DNA of 64,000 bases. It comes from Bacteroidota bacterium. Lineage in GTDB: Bacteria > Bacteroidota > Ignavibacteria > UBA10030 > UBA6906. This document shows positions 17,276 through 25,679 of the stretch, one piece after another. The position numbers and the translations under genes were made by a program. A model generated the notes under the pieces. The model worked only from the letters and a program-made list of their open reading frames with translations, searched no databases and was not told the origin of the DNA. Every line of letters starts with the position of its first letter. The stretch's first letter is position 1. The stretch lies in NCBI GenBank assembly GCA_030835135.1, contig JAUQWO010000052.1, positions 37,922-101,921 on the forward strand, written 5' to 3'.

Positions 17276-18451
17276 ATGCCAGCGAGTACCGTAGACCTCG
17301 AAAGTGTGGATAGCGCGGTCGGCAGAGCCACGCCATCGATCTTGATCGTTGAAGATGAAGTCATCGTTGCCGAGGATGTGCGCCGCCGGCTCGAAGAGAT
17401 GGGGTACACCATCACGGGTGTCGTTTCCCGGGGAGACCAGGCCCTCGCGCAGGTGCGTCGGGTGCATCCCGACCTCATCCTGATGGATATCGGATTGAAG
17501 GGGACCGTGGACGGGGTGGAAGCGGCGAAGATGGTCCTCGCGGAAGAGGATATCCCGATCGTCTTTGCCAGTGCCTACTCTGACGATGCGACCCTCCGAC
17601 GTGCCAAGACCATCGATCCGTTCGGATTCGTTCTGAAACCCTTCGACGAGCGCGAACTCCGTACGGCCATCGAGATCGGATTGTACAAGCACCAGACCGA
17701 ACGGCGGTTGCGGGAACGGGAGGCCATGTACCGGTCACTCGTCGAACTCTCCACCGACGCCATCGCCATGTTGGATGTGCAGGGCACGATCCAGTTCTGC
17801 AATGGACAGAAGGCGGCCATGCACGGATTCGCGTCGCCGGATGCGCTGCTCGGACGTCATGCGCTCGCCTTCGTTGCGCCGGAGGACAAGGATCGTGCGG
17901 AGCAGATGCTCGCCGGCGTGCTGCGGGGAGAACCGCTGACCGATGCACTCCTGACCTTCGTCCGCGATGATGGCACGCCGGTCCGCGCCGAGGTATCCGC
18001 AATGCTGCTGGCCGAAGCCCCGAACCGCGGCACACGGGTCATGTGCGTCGAACACGACGTGACCCGCCGGCTGCAGACCGAAGATGAACTCCGGCTCGCG
18101 GTGCGGCAATTGGAATTCGTCGTCGAGAATCTGGATGACGGCATCCTGTTCGAGGACGCCTCGGGACGGGTCCGTCTGACGAATTCAGCCTTCCGCAGCA
18201 TGTTCCGCGTCGACGGCACCACCACGGCACCGGGCGCTCCGTATGACGGACTCGCGCAGGTGACGAGTGTGCTCATGACCGACGCACCCGCGTATCTCCG
18301 GCGGATCGAACAGGTGCGTACGGGCGGGGCGGCGGTGCATGGCGATCTCCTGACACTCACGGACGGCAGGTCCATGCACCGGGATCACACGTCGCTCCTG
18401 GTGGATGGGCGCATCCTCGGACATGTGTGGCACTACCGCCTCCTGCCTTGA
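17276..18451 (+). CDS. Response regulator with PAS domains, no output domain
   Basis: 391 residues from ATG 17276, after AAGGAT; the promoter rules out longer readings. A receiver domain covers about 20-135 (ILIVEDEVIVAEDV, phosphoacceptor in LILMDIGLKG, Lys in VLKPFDERELRTAIEI). A short coiled linker leads to a PAS domain (about 145-260, YRSLVELSTDAIAMLDVQG, RRLQTEDEL) and a second PAS-like sensor (about 275-390, DDGILFEDASGRVRLTN). No kinase, HTH or GGDEF domain follows. The receiver type is that of PAS-linked sensor regulators (PdtaR/ANTAR-like receiver) where a signal is relayed. The next gene has the same design. Confidence 0.85.
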   Translation: MPASTVDLESVDSAVGRATPSILIVEDEVIVAEDVRRRLEEMGYTITGVVSRGDQALAQVRRVHPDLILMDIGLKGTVDGVEAAKMVLAEEDIPIVFASAYSDDATLRRAKTIDPFGFVLKPFDERELRTAIEIGLYKHQTERRLREREAMYRSLVELSTDAIAMLDVQGTIQFCNGQKAAMHGFASPDALLGRHALAFVAPEDKDRAEQMLAGVLRGEPLTDALLTFVRDDGTPVRAEVSAMLLAEAPNRGTRVMCVEHDVTRRLQTEDELRLAVRQLEFVVENLDDGILFEDASGRVRLTNSAFRSMFRVDGTTTAPGAPYDGLAQVTSVLMTDAPAYLRRIEQVRTGGAAVHGDLLTLTDGRSMHRDHTSLLVDGRILGHVWHYRLLP

Positions 18452-18467
18452 ACGGCGGCCGGAGCGG

Positions 18468-18496
18468 TTGCACCTGAGCCCTTTCCGTTGTATGTT
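18468..18496 (+). promoter_or_regulatory. Sigma70-type promoter
   Basis: TTGCAC (18468-18473), 17 bp, TATGTT (18491-18496). The start point near 18503 leaves a leader of about 29 bases before ATG 18532, with AGAAAGG in it. Confidence 0.6.
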
Positions 18497-18531
18497 TACA
18501 GGATGCGTTGTACCCCGAGATCAGAAAGGTC

Positions 18532-21021
18532 ATGACACAAGATCCTACACCGCGTTCGCGGGCCGGGGCGGACCCACCGCTCCGGACACAAGGCAAGACG
18601 CGCGTCCTGATCGTTGAGGATGAGCAGATCGTTGCACGGGATGTCCAGGTCGGCCTGACCAAGGCCGGCTATGAGGTACCTACCCCCGCGGGTTCGTTCG
18701 AGGAAGGCCTGGCACAGGCCGAACGGCTCCATCCCGATATCGTCTTGCTCGATATCGGACTCTCGAGCGCGAAGGACGGGATCGAGCTTGGCCGCGAGAT
18801 CTTCCAGCGGCTGGACATTCCGGTGGTCTTCGCGACCGCATTCTCCGACCCCGCCACGATCCAACGGGCCAAGGACGCCGCGCCCTCCGGCTACATTCTC
18901 AAGCCCTATGACGTGCGCGAAGTGCGCACGGTGATCGAGATCGCCATTTACAAACACCGCCTGGGCCAGACGCTCCGCATGAGCGAGGAGCGATACCGCC
19001 TCCTGTTCCAGCGTTCGCCGGTGGGCATCGTGCACTTCGGCAGTGACCTGGCGATCACCGACGCGAACGAACGCATCGCCGCGATCGTCGGGAGCCCCCT
19101 TCCGACATTGTTGCAGATCCCGGTCACCCGCATCTTCGATCACTCGGTCCACGGCGTGCTCCTCGGCACGCTCCGGGGGGAGGCCGGAAGATTTTCGGGC
19201 GTGATGCGGCGGCCGGCAGACCGCGCCGTGGTGTGGGTCTCGGTGCGTACGGCACCGTTGCACGATGGGAGGGGACGGACGATCGGCGGGGTAGCGATCG
19301 TGGAGGACGTCACCGACCAGCATACGATGGAAGAATCCCTTGTCCGGCGCATCACGCTCGAGAACATCGTCACCGGCTCCGCGGCGCGGCTGATCAATGC
19401 CCCGGATAGCCGCCTGCAGAATGAACTGCAGCACACGCTGGACGCCGTCGGCACATTCCTCGGGGCGGACCGGTGCTTCGTGGACCTCTTCGACATGAAG
19501 AACACCACCGTCGAAGCCACACATGAGTGGGCCGCGCAGGGGATCAGCGTGCGCGGACAGAATCACAAAGGAACCAGCCTGGCCCGATGGCCGTGGGCAC
19601 TCACCAAACTCCATCAGGGCGAACGGGTCTGTCTCCACAGCGTTGTCGATCTTCCGCCGGAAGCCGACGAGGATGCACGGTTCTGGCACGACGAAGGCGT
19701 TCGGTCACTGCTGCTGTTCCCCCTCTCCGCAGCCACCCGGCTCTTCGGGGTCTTCGGCGTGGTGGTAGAACAGGAAGAACGGATGTGGGCAGGGGAGGAC
19801 CTGCGCCTGCTGCAACTGCTGGGCGAGGTCCTCGCGGGTGTTCTGGCCCGCCAGATCTCCGTGGGGGCTCTGTACAAGAGCGAGGAGCGCTACCGGCGCA
19901 TCACCTCCGAGATCACGGATTATATGTACACCGTGCGGCTCGAACGTGGACATTGGCGGGAAACCATCCACGGCCCGGGTTGCCTGAATGTGACGGGGTA
20001 TGCACCGGAAGAATACGAGCGGGACCCGCATCTGTGGCTGCGCATGGTGGACGAACGGGACCGCCCGCAGATCCTGGACCAGGTGCGCCGCGTTCTGGCC
20101 GGAGAACCTGCGCCGCCCCTCGAGCACCGGATCGTGAGGAAGGACGGCGCCGTCCGATGGGTGAAGAATACTCCGGTCCTGCACTTCTCGGCCGACGGGG
20201 TCCTGCTCTCGTATGACGGGCTCATGCAGGACATCACCGACCGCAGAGAGGTGGAAGACGCGCTCCGACTGTCCGAAGAGCGCTTCCGCATGCTGGTGGA
20301 GAACCTGAACGATGTGGTCTTCGGGCTCGATGGGCGAGGGTACTTCACCTATATCAGTCCACGCATCATCGCGATGTCCGGTTTCACCCCCGATGAGATC
20401 GTGGGCGAGCATTTCATTCGCTTCGTCCATCCCCACGACCGGCAGGGACTGCTGGAGGATTGGGAACGTACCCTGACAGGACAGATCGGGGAGTACGAGT
20501 TCAGGATCCTGACAAAGGACGGAGAAGAGCGGTTCGTGCGGACCTCCAGCCGCGTGCGCACGGAGAAGGATGAAACGGTGGTTGTTGCCGGGATCATGCG
20601 CGACTGCACGGAACAATTGCTCTCCCGCGCACGGATCCGTGCGTGGGAATCGCGGTTCTACGAGACGATGGACCGGTTGCGCATTCCGGTGATCGAACTC
20701 GATGCCCAGGGAGTCCTGCAATTCTGGAATGAAGCAGGGGCGAATCTGTGCGGGCGTCCGCACGGATCACTCGTCCGGCACAGGTGGATCGATGTGTGCG
20801 TTGCTCCGGATGACCGGGCGCGGGTGCAAGAGCTGATGCGGGATATCCTCCTCGGCGAGTCCGTGCCCGCACCCGTGCACTTCGGCCTCCTGGATCCGCA
20901 TGGCGGTGAGGCATTCTCCGTCCGGTGGACCGTGAGGCCGTTGTCCGGCGAAGGAGATGTCCCGGTCGGCATCGCCTTCATGGGAGAGGTCCCCGTGCCG
21001 GTGGAAGGCTGGACACGATGA
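18532..21021 (+). CDS. Response regulator with PAS-GAF-PAS-PAS-PAS sensor array, no output domain
   Basis: 829 residues. Receiver about 24-145 (VLIVEDEQIVARDV, phosphoacceptor in VLLDIGLSSAKDG, Lys in ILKPYDVREVRT). Then PAS (about 150-270), GAF (about 285-450, ADRCFVDLFDM, LLLFPLSAATRLFGVFGVV), and three more PAS domains (about 460-575, 590-705, 715-829), each ending in the PAS/PAC pattern (DITDRREVEDALRLSEERF). There is no histidine kinase, GGDEF or DNA-binding domain, so it probably passes signals to a partner. The end overlaps the SpoIID gene (ATGA). Confidence 0.85.
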   Translation: MTQDPTPRSRAGADPPLRTQGKTRVLIVEDEQIVARDVQVGLTKAGYEVPTPAGSFEEGLAQAERLHPDIVLLDIGLSSAKDGIELGREIFQRLDIPVVFATAFSDPATIQRAKDAAPSGYILKPYDVREVRTVIEIAIYKHRLGQTLRMSEERYRLLFQRSPVGIVHFGSDLAITDANERIAAIVGSPLPTLLQIPVTRIFDHSVHGVLLGTLRGEAGRFSGVMRRPADRAVVWVSVRTAPLHDGRGRTIGGVAIVEDVTDQHTMEESLVRRITLENIVTGSAARLINAPDSRLQNELQHTLDAVGTFLGADRCFVDLFDMKNTTVEATHEWAAQGISVRGQNHKGTSLARWPWALTKLHQGERVCLHSVVDLPPEADEDARFWHDEGVRSLLLFPLSAATRLFGVFGVVVEQEERMWAGEDLRLLQLLGEVLAGVLARQISVGALYKSEERYRRITSEITDYMYTVRLERGHWRETIHGPGCLNVTGYAPEEYERDPHLWLRMVDERDRPQILDQVRRVLAGEPAPPLEHRIVRKDGAVRWVKNTPVLHFSADGVLLSYDGLMQDITDRREVEDALRLSEERFRMLVENLNDVVFGLDGRGYFTYISPRIIAMSGFTPDEIVGEHFIRFVHPHDRQGLLEDWERTLTGQIGEYEFRILTKDGEERFVRTSSRVRTEKDETVVVAGIMRDCTEQLLSRARIRAWESRFYETMDRLRIPVIELDAQGVLQFWNEAGANLCGRPHGSLVRHRWIDVCVAPDDRARVQELMRDILLGESVPAPVHFGLLDPHGGEAFSVRWTVRPLSGEGDVPVGIAFMGEVPVPVEGWTR

Positions 21022-22352
21022 TCGCGGCTGAGCCTCTTCTCGCGGTAGGGATCATGGAAGGGCGGCAGGAGATCGCCGGAGCATTCACGGGACCGTACCG
21101 TGATGGCGGGGGTGTCGAAAGAGAAGGGTCCTTCCGCTGTCGCCATACCGGGAGTGCCTGGGAATTCACCTGCGGCGACGCGGTGACGGTGGTCGGGGGG
21201 GCCGACCTCCGGTTCACCCCGTCAACTCCCTCGTCGGTCGTCCGGCTGGATGATGTCACCATCGGGATCAATTTTCACTGGGAGCGGAACGAGCCGCAGA
21301 TATTCCGCGGAGGCTTGCACGTGCTGTGGGTGCCCGGACAGGGGATCACCGCGATCAATGAGGTCTCGCTCGAGGAGTATCTGAAGAGCGTCATCTCTTC
21401 CGAGATGAGTGCCACGGCTCCGGCCGGTTTGCTGCAGGCACACGCGATCACATCGCGGAGCTGGCTGGTCGCGATGCTCGAACGCCGTTCGCATGGGGTG
21501 TCCCCGCCCCCCGGTCTCCGTGTTGGGCCGGACGCCACCGAGGTCATCCGCTGGTACACCCGCGAAGACCATGCCACGTTCGATGTCTGCGCCGACGATC
21601 ACTGCCAACGCTACCACGGGGTCACGAAGATCATCTCCGCAGCCGCCGACGAAGCCGTGGAAGCCACCCGCGGTGTCTTCCTGGTGCACGACAACGAGGT
21701 CTGTGACGCCCGGTTCTACAAGGCGTGTGGAGGTCGGACGGAGGACTTCGCCTCCGCGTGGGAGGACCGCGAGATACCGTACCTCCGGAGCGTGATGGAC
21801 GCGGAAGCCGTCCGGCCTCCGGTCACCACCGAATCGGACATGGCGGCGTGGCTCGCGCACCCACCGGACGCCTTCTGCAATACGAACGATCCGGAGATCC
21901 TGCGCCAGGTCTTGCCGTCCTTCGATCAGGAGACGACCGATTTCTACCGGTGGACAGTGACATATCCGGCGGCTGAACTGGATGCGCTTGTGGCACGGCG
22001 GTCCGGCCTGAAACTCGGCCGCATTCGTGCACTCGAACCAGTCCATCGGGGTCCTTCCGGCCGCCTCACCGCCCTGCGCATCGTTGGGACGGAACAAACC
22101 GTGATCGTCGGAAAAGAGCTCGAGATACGCCGCTGGCTCTCCCCGAGCCATCTCTACAGCTCCGCATTCATCGTGACGACGACCATGGGGGCGGATGGCA
22201 CTCCCCGGGCATTCCGCCTGAGCGGCGCAGGGTGGGGCCATGGCGTGGGACTCTGCCAGATCGGCGCAGCGGTCATGGCTACGCGGGGCATCCCTCCGGA
22301 GAAGATCGTCCTTCATTACTTCCCTCACGCTGCAATCCAACGGCTGTACTGA
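21018..22352 (+). CDS. SpoIID/LytB domain protein
   Basis: 444 residues, starting inside the stop of the PAS protein (ATGA). The SpoIID core is clear: SLEEYLKSVISSEMSATAP, LLQAHAITSRSWLVAM, ARFYKACGGRTEDFASAW and the C-terminal GAGWGHGVGLCQIGAAVMA with LHYFP. SpoIID enzymes of sporulators are lytic transglycosylases that cut denuded glycan strands; relatives in Gram-negatives act on septal peptidoglycan. No signal peptide is seen at this start (MIAAEPLLAVGIMEGR), so the export route is open. This organism is not expected to sporulate. Confidence 0.85.
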   Translation: MIAAEPLLAVGIMEGRQEIAGAFTGPYRDGGGVEREGSFRCRHTGSAWEFTCGDAVTVVGGADLRFTPSTPSSVVRLDDVTIGINFHWERNEPQIFRGGLHVLWVPGQGITAINEVSLEEYLKSVISSEMSATAPAGLLQAHAITSRSWLVAMLERRSHGVSPPPGLRVGPDATEVIRWYTREDHATFDVCADDHCQRYHGVTKIISAAADEAVEATRGVFLVHDNEVCDARFYKACGGRTEDFASAWEDREIPYLRSVMDAEAVRPPVTTESDMAAWLAHPPDAFCNTNDPEILRQVLPSFDQETTDFYRWTVTYPAAELDALVARRSGLKLGRIRALEPVHRGPSGRLTALRIVGTEQTVIVGKELEIRRWLSPSHLYSSAFIVTTTMGADGTPRAFRLSGAGWGHGVGLCQIGAAVMATRGIPPEKIVLHYFPHAAIQRLY

Positions 22353-22442
22353 GCACTGCATGACGCGCCACCTTGCCGCCGTTCCGTTCCGTTCGAGCGT
22401 GTCGGGCTCCACCGTCCAACATCCTTCTCCCGGGGGCCCGGC

Positions 22443-23423
22443 GTGAACGCGTACGTTGACATGGCCGCACTGTCGGTTCGCCTACGGGAGCACGGGGGCG
22501 TCATGCCTGAGGGAATTTTCGCTCCCCTCCGGCTCAAGGGAAAGGACGCTCTCGATCTGATCCACCGGCTCTCCACGAATGACCTCACAAAATGCCGGCC
22601 CGGGATGTCCGTCCCCACCGTGTTCACCAACGAGAAGGGGAGGATCATCGATCGGGTGGAAGTCCTTGCGGTGGAAGACGGGGCGTGGGTGATCTGCCAT
22701 CGCGCCGCCGCAGGGAGCGTCCGTAATTGGATCGAGAAATATACCATCGCAGAAGATGTTGAGATCACAGACGTAACTCTCTTGTTCGATGTGACTTCGG
22801 TCGTTCTTAATGATGCCGATTCCACTATTGTGGAAGGTGCGGGATCTTCAGGCTCCGGTGACATCCGGGAGTGGAGTGTGCGATTCGGGCCATACACCGT
22901 ACGCCGATACCTCATGAGAGCAACGGAGACTTCCGCCTTCACCGCACAGCTGAAGGCGTCAGGCGCAGAGATCCTGAGCGCTCCGGCATACAGGGCTTTG
23001 CGGGTTGCATGCGGCATCCCATCGTTCCCGGAAGAGCTGAATGACGCGCATAACCCGCTGGAAAGCGGACTGCGCAGTGATATCTCGTTCACCAAGGGCT
23101 GTTACATCGGCCAGGAGGTGATCGCCCGCCTGGATGCGTTCAAGAAAGTGCAGCGCGATCTCGTCGTTCTGTCGGTCGATATGGATGACGCCCTGATCCC
23201 GGATGCGGCGGTGATCGAGACACCCGCAGGCGTGGCAGGAGAGGTAACCTCGATCGGAGGATGGCAGGAGAGTCTCCACGGAGTGATGGTCATGGGGCAC
23301 ATTCAGCGAAGTGCCCTTGCGGAGGGGGTAACCTTGCGCGTCCGGGCCACGGCCGGGTCAGCCCCGGCCCGGCTTCTCGGCCCGGCGGGCGATGCCGGGT
23401 TTTCCGGGAGCATGCCTGCATGA
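22443..23423 (+). CDS. ygfZ: YgfZ/GcvT-family folate-binding protein
   Basis: 326 residues. The signature K-G-C-Y-x-G-Q-E is present as FTKGCYIGQEVIARLD, with the GcvT-like fold (GIFAPLRLKGKDALDLIHRL, FTNEKGRIIDRVEV). YgfZ binds tetrahydrofolate and helps assembly or repair of some iron-sulfur enzymes, notably MiaB-type. The start is GTG 22443; ATG 22461 is also possible. The stop overlaps the next gene by ATGA. Confidence 0.88.
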   Translation: MNAYVDMAALSVRLREHGGVMPEGIFAPLRLKGKDALDLIHRLSTNDLTKCRPGMSVPTVFTNEKGRIIDRVEVLAVEDGAWVICHRAAAGSVRNWIEKYTIAEDVEITDVTLLFDVTSVVLNDADSTIVEGAGSSGSGDIREWSVRFGPYTVRRYLMRATETSAFTAQLKASGAEILSAPAYRALRVACGIPSFPEELNDAHNPLESGLRSDISFTKGCYIGQEVIARLDAFKKVQRDLVVLSVDMDDALIPDAAVIETPAGVAGEVTSIGGWQESLHGVMVMGHIQRSALAEGVTLRVRATAGSAPARLLGPAGDAGFSGSMPA

Positions 23424-24292
23424 GTTTTCAGGTCCGCCGTACCACGATCGATCAATGGAGGGATGCGACACAGCGCCGGACCGTGCGGCTTGCTGTCGGG
23501 ACGCACAGGCAGGCACTGAACTTCATCAGGCGTGTGGGGTTCTGCTATCTGTACCGCGCCGATGATCCCGAGATCCCATCCTTGTGGCATGCTGTTCATG
23601 GCGTAAGACCGGGTCTTGAAGGTGTCGTCGCAACGGATCGGGCAAGGACCTCGCTTCTCTGGGAGCTGAAGTCGACCCTGGCCGCCGGGCGTGAAGCGTA
23701 TGTCGGAAAGCTCATTCTGCAGAAGCCCACTGTGGTATCACCGGAATTCGTAGCGTACTTCTTCGCGACAAGCGGCAGAACGGGTGATCGGGACGATTTC
23801 ATCCGGGCGCACCAGCGGGGACTCCTTTCGGTTGGGGCCCGGCGGGTGATGGAGCTGTTCCGGCGGCGCTCGTATCTTACGACGGGAAGGATCGCCGAGC
23901 TGCTCGGACGTGGGGGGCATGCTGCCCGTTTCTCCGTGGAACAGGCGCTTACGGAGCTGCAATCCCGGATGTACATTGCGAAATGCGCGGAAGCGCATTC
24001 GTTGCACGCTTCAGGCTGGGCGCCGGTACACGTTCTCTTTCCGCGTGAAGTCCGCCGGTCGCGAACGATCGCTCCGGAGCATGCCCGGTCGGTGATCCTG
24101 GAACGACACTTTCAGGTTCAGTATGTATCGACGCTGGCGGACATCCGGCATACGTTCCGGTGGTCCCGCCAGGAGATCTATCAGGCGCTTGGGGATCTCC
24201 ACCGGCGCGGCATTGTGGCGAGTGACCTGTCCGTTGAGGGGATCGCCGGACACTCCTATATCTATCTCGGGGAAAGGACAACCGTAGAATGA
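23420..24292 (+). CDS. Uncharacterised winged-helix-like protein (possibly AlkZ-related)
   Basis: 290 residues, ATGA overlap at both ends (with ygfZ before and the LOG gene after), so it is translated with them. The N-terminal part has RRVGFCYLYRADDPEIPSLW, then a basic middle with two helix-turn-helix-like stretches (LTTGRIAELLGRG, SRQEIYQALGDLHRRGI). I have a weak memory that the FCYLY...PSLW start occurs in the AlkZ/YcaQ-related winged-helix proteins, which include DNA glycosylases for crosslinks. The QxQ catalytic pair of AlkZ is not evident. Treat as unknown. Confidence 0.7.
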   Translation: MSFQVRRTTIDQWRDATQRRTVRLAVGTHRQALNFIRRVGFCYLYRADDPEIPSLWHAVHGVRPGLEGVVATDRARTSLLWELKSTLAAGREAYVGKLILQKPTVVSPEFVAYFFATSGRTGDRDDFIRAHQRGLLSVGARRVMELFRRRSYLTTGRIAELLGRGGHAARFSVEQALTELQSRMYIAKCAEAHSLHASGWAPVHVLFPREVRRSRTIAPEHARSVILERHFQVQYVSTLADIRHTFRWSRQEIYQALGDLHRRGIVASDLSVEGIAGHSYIYLGERTTVE

Positions 24293-25125
24293 AACAGCAT
24301 CAACCAAAGCCACCTAAATCCTACAAGGACATCGAGTTCCTCAATAGTCCTGAAGCAAGAACATTACGTATCCTGTCAGAGTTTCTCGGGCCCCAGAGGC
24401 GTTTCCGGCATGAGAAGGTCCGGGACACGATCGTGTTCTTCGGGTCAGCGCGGATCCTCCCGAAGAAACAGGCCATGAAGGAATACCGGGCACTGAAGAA
24501 CCGCACGGATCCCAGGGCGCGCGCTGGCAATGGGCTCAGCCGGGAGCTTCAGGAGGCCGCGGTACGCGTCGACATGTCGCGGTACTACGAGGACACGGTC
24601 AAGCTTGCCCGGCAGATGACAGAGTGGTCTCGGTCGTTGCAGGACCCTGGCCGGTTCATGATCTGTTCCGGTGGAGGGCCTGGCATCATGGAAGCCGCGA
24701 ACCGGGGAGCACACCTTGGTGGCGGAAGGTCGGTGGGCCTGAACATCAGTCTGCCCTTCGAGCAGTTCGCAAATCCGTATGTGACGCCTGACCTGAGTCT
24801 GGAGTTCCACTACTTCTTCATGCGTAAGTTCTGGTTCGCATACCTCGCGAAGGCCCTCGTGGTGATGCCCGGAGGTTTCGGCACGCTCGATGAGCTGATG
24901 GAGATGCTGACCCTGATCCAGACGCAGAAGATCACGAAGAAGATCGCGGTGATCATCTATGGGACGGAATACTGGAAGAATGTCCTCGACTTCGACTACC
25001 TCATTTCGCGCGGGGTGGTGAGCAAGAAGGATCTCTCATTGTTCAAGCCGTATGATGACGTCGATTCGGCAGCCGCGTACCTCAAGGATTTTCTCACGCG
25101 CCATTATGTAAAGGGGGGTAAGTAG
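24289..25125 (+). CDS. LOG family protein (TIGR00730-like Rossmann fold)
   Basis: 278 residues, coupled by ATGA to the gene before. The two LOG family motifs are present: MICSGGGPGIMEAANRGA and VVMPGGFGTLDELMEMLTL (PGGxGTxxE). LOG proteins of plants and many bacteria release cytokinin-type bases from their nucleoside monophosphates; in bacteria they are often wrongly labelled lysine decarboxylases. Longer members like this one (with about 80 extra N-terminal residues) are common in Bacteroidota and may be pyrimidine/purine nucleotide 5'-monophosphate nucleosidases (PpnN-like). The substrate is not fixed by sequence. Confidence 0.88.
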   Translation: MKQHQPKPPKSYKDIEFLNSPEARTLRILSEFLGPQRRFRHEKVRDTIVFFGSARILPKKQAMKEYRALKNRTDPRARAGNGLSRELQEAAVRVDMSRYYEDTVKLARQMTEWSRSLQDPGRFMICSGGGPGIMEAANRGAHLGGGRSVGLNISLPFEQFANPYVTPDLSLEFHYFFMRKFWFAYLAKALVVMPGGFGTLDELMEMLTLIQTQKITKKIAVIIYGTEYWKNVLDFDYLISRGVVSKKDLSLFKPYDDVDSAAAYLKDFLTRHYVKGGK

Positions 25126-25191
25126 TTCCAGGGGAGAGGCTTCCCTCATGAACCGTGAGGTGTTCTCGATGATATGCGCCTGTCGGCCCAC

Positions 25192-25220
25192 TTGACTTTC
25201 TGCGATGGATTCAGTACGAT
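25192..25220 (+). promoter_or_regulatory. Sigma70-type promoter of tmRNA
   Basis: TTGACT (25192-25197), 17 bp, TACGAT (25215-25220). The start point 8 bases downstream (25228-25229) matches the tmRNA 5' end found independently from its acceptor stem. Confidence 0.8.
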
Positions 25221-25228
25221 ACATGCAT

Positions 25229-25603
25229 GGGGATGATCTGGCTTCGACGAGGATGAGGATGGTCCAGATCGCGTGCCGTGCTCTCCGTGGTGCACGATAA
25301 ACAACGCGGAAACCAATAAGTGCTGACTACAACTACGCACTGGCCGCTTAACTAAACCTTAAGTGACCCGTTGCCCGGGGTTCTTCCTGCCGGATCCCGA
25401 AGCAGCGCCGACTTCAGACAGGATAGCGCATTGAGCCCCCTGGCGGCGATGCGTGAACCGTGCCACAAGCGCGGCCAGCCGGGGTGGTTCCGTAGATCGC
25501 CTGTCTGTCGGAGATCGCGGAATGAAGCTCAAAAGACTGACTACGCACGTAGTGCTCGGGATGGTCTTCTCCCCGGACGCGGGTTCGACTCCCGCCATCT
25601 CCA
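25229..25603 (+). ncRNA. ssrA: Transfer-messenger RNA (tmRNA)
   Basis: The 5' end (GGGGATGATCTGGCTTCGAC) and 3' end (GGGTTCGACTCCCGCCATCTCCA) form the tRNA-like part. GGGGATG (25229-25235) pairs with CATCTCC (25596-25602), with one G-U pair; base 25603 is the discriminator and CCA is not encoded. The tag reading frame at 25322-25351 reads ADYNYALAA then TAA. tmRNA rescues ribosomes stalled on broken mRNA and tags the product for proteolysis. Length is about 375 bases. The tag is nine residues, slightly shorter than typical. A perfect terminator follows directly. Confidence 0.96.
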
Positions 25604-25607
25604 CTGG

Positions 25608-25640
25608 ACGCTCTCACGGATCTCCGTGAGAGCGTTTTTG
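25608..25640 (+). terminator. Rho-independent terminator of tmRNA
   Basis: A perfect 13 bp stem, 25608-25620 with 25623-25635, then TTTTTG. It starts five bases after the tmRNA 3' end. Confidence 0.92.
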
Positions 25641-25679
25641 TATTCGCGGAATACTTCCATGATCCAGAGGCAAGGGCCA

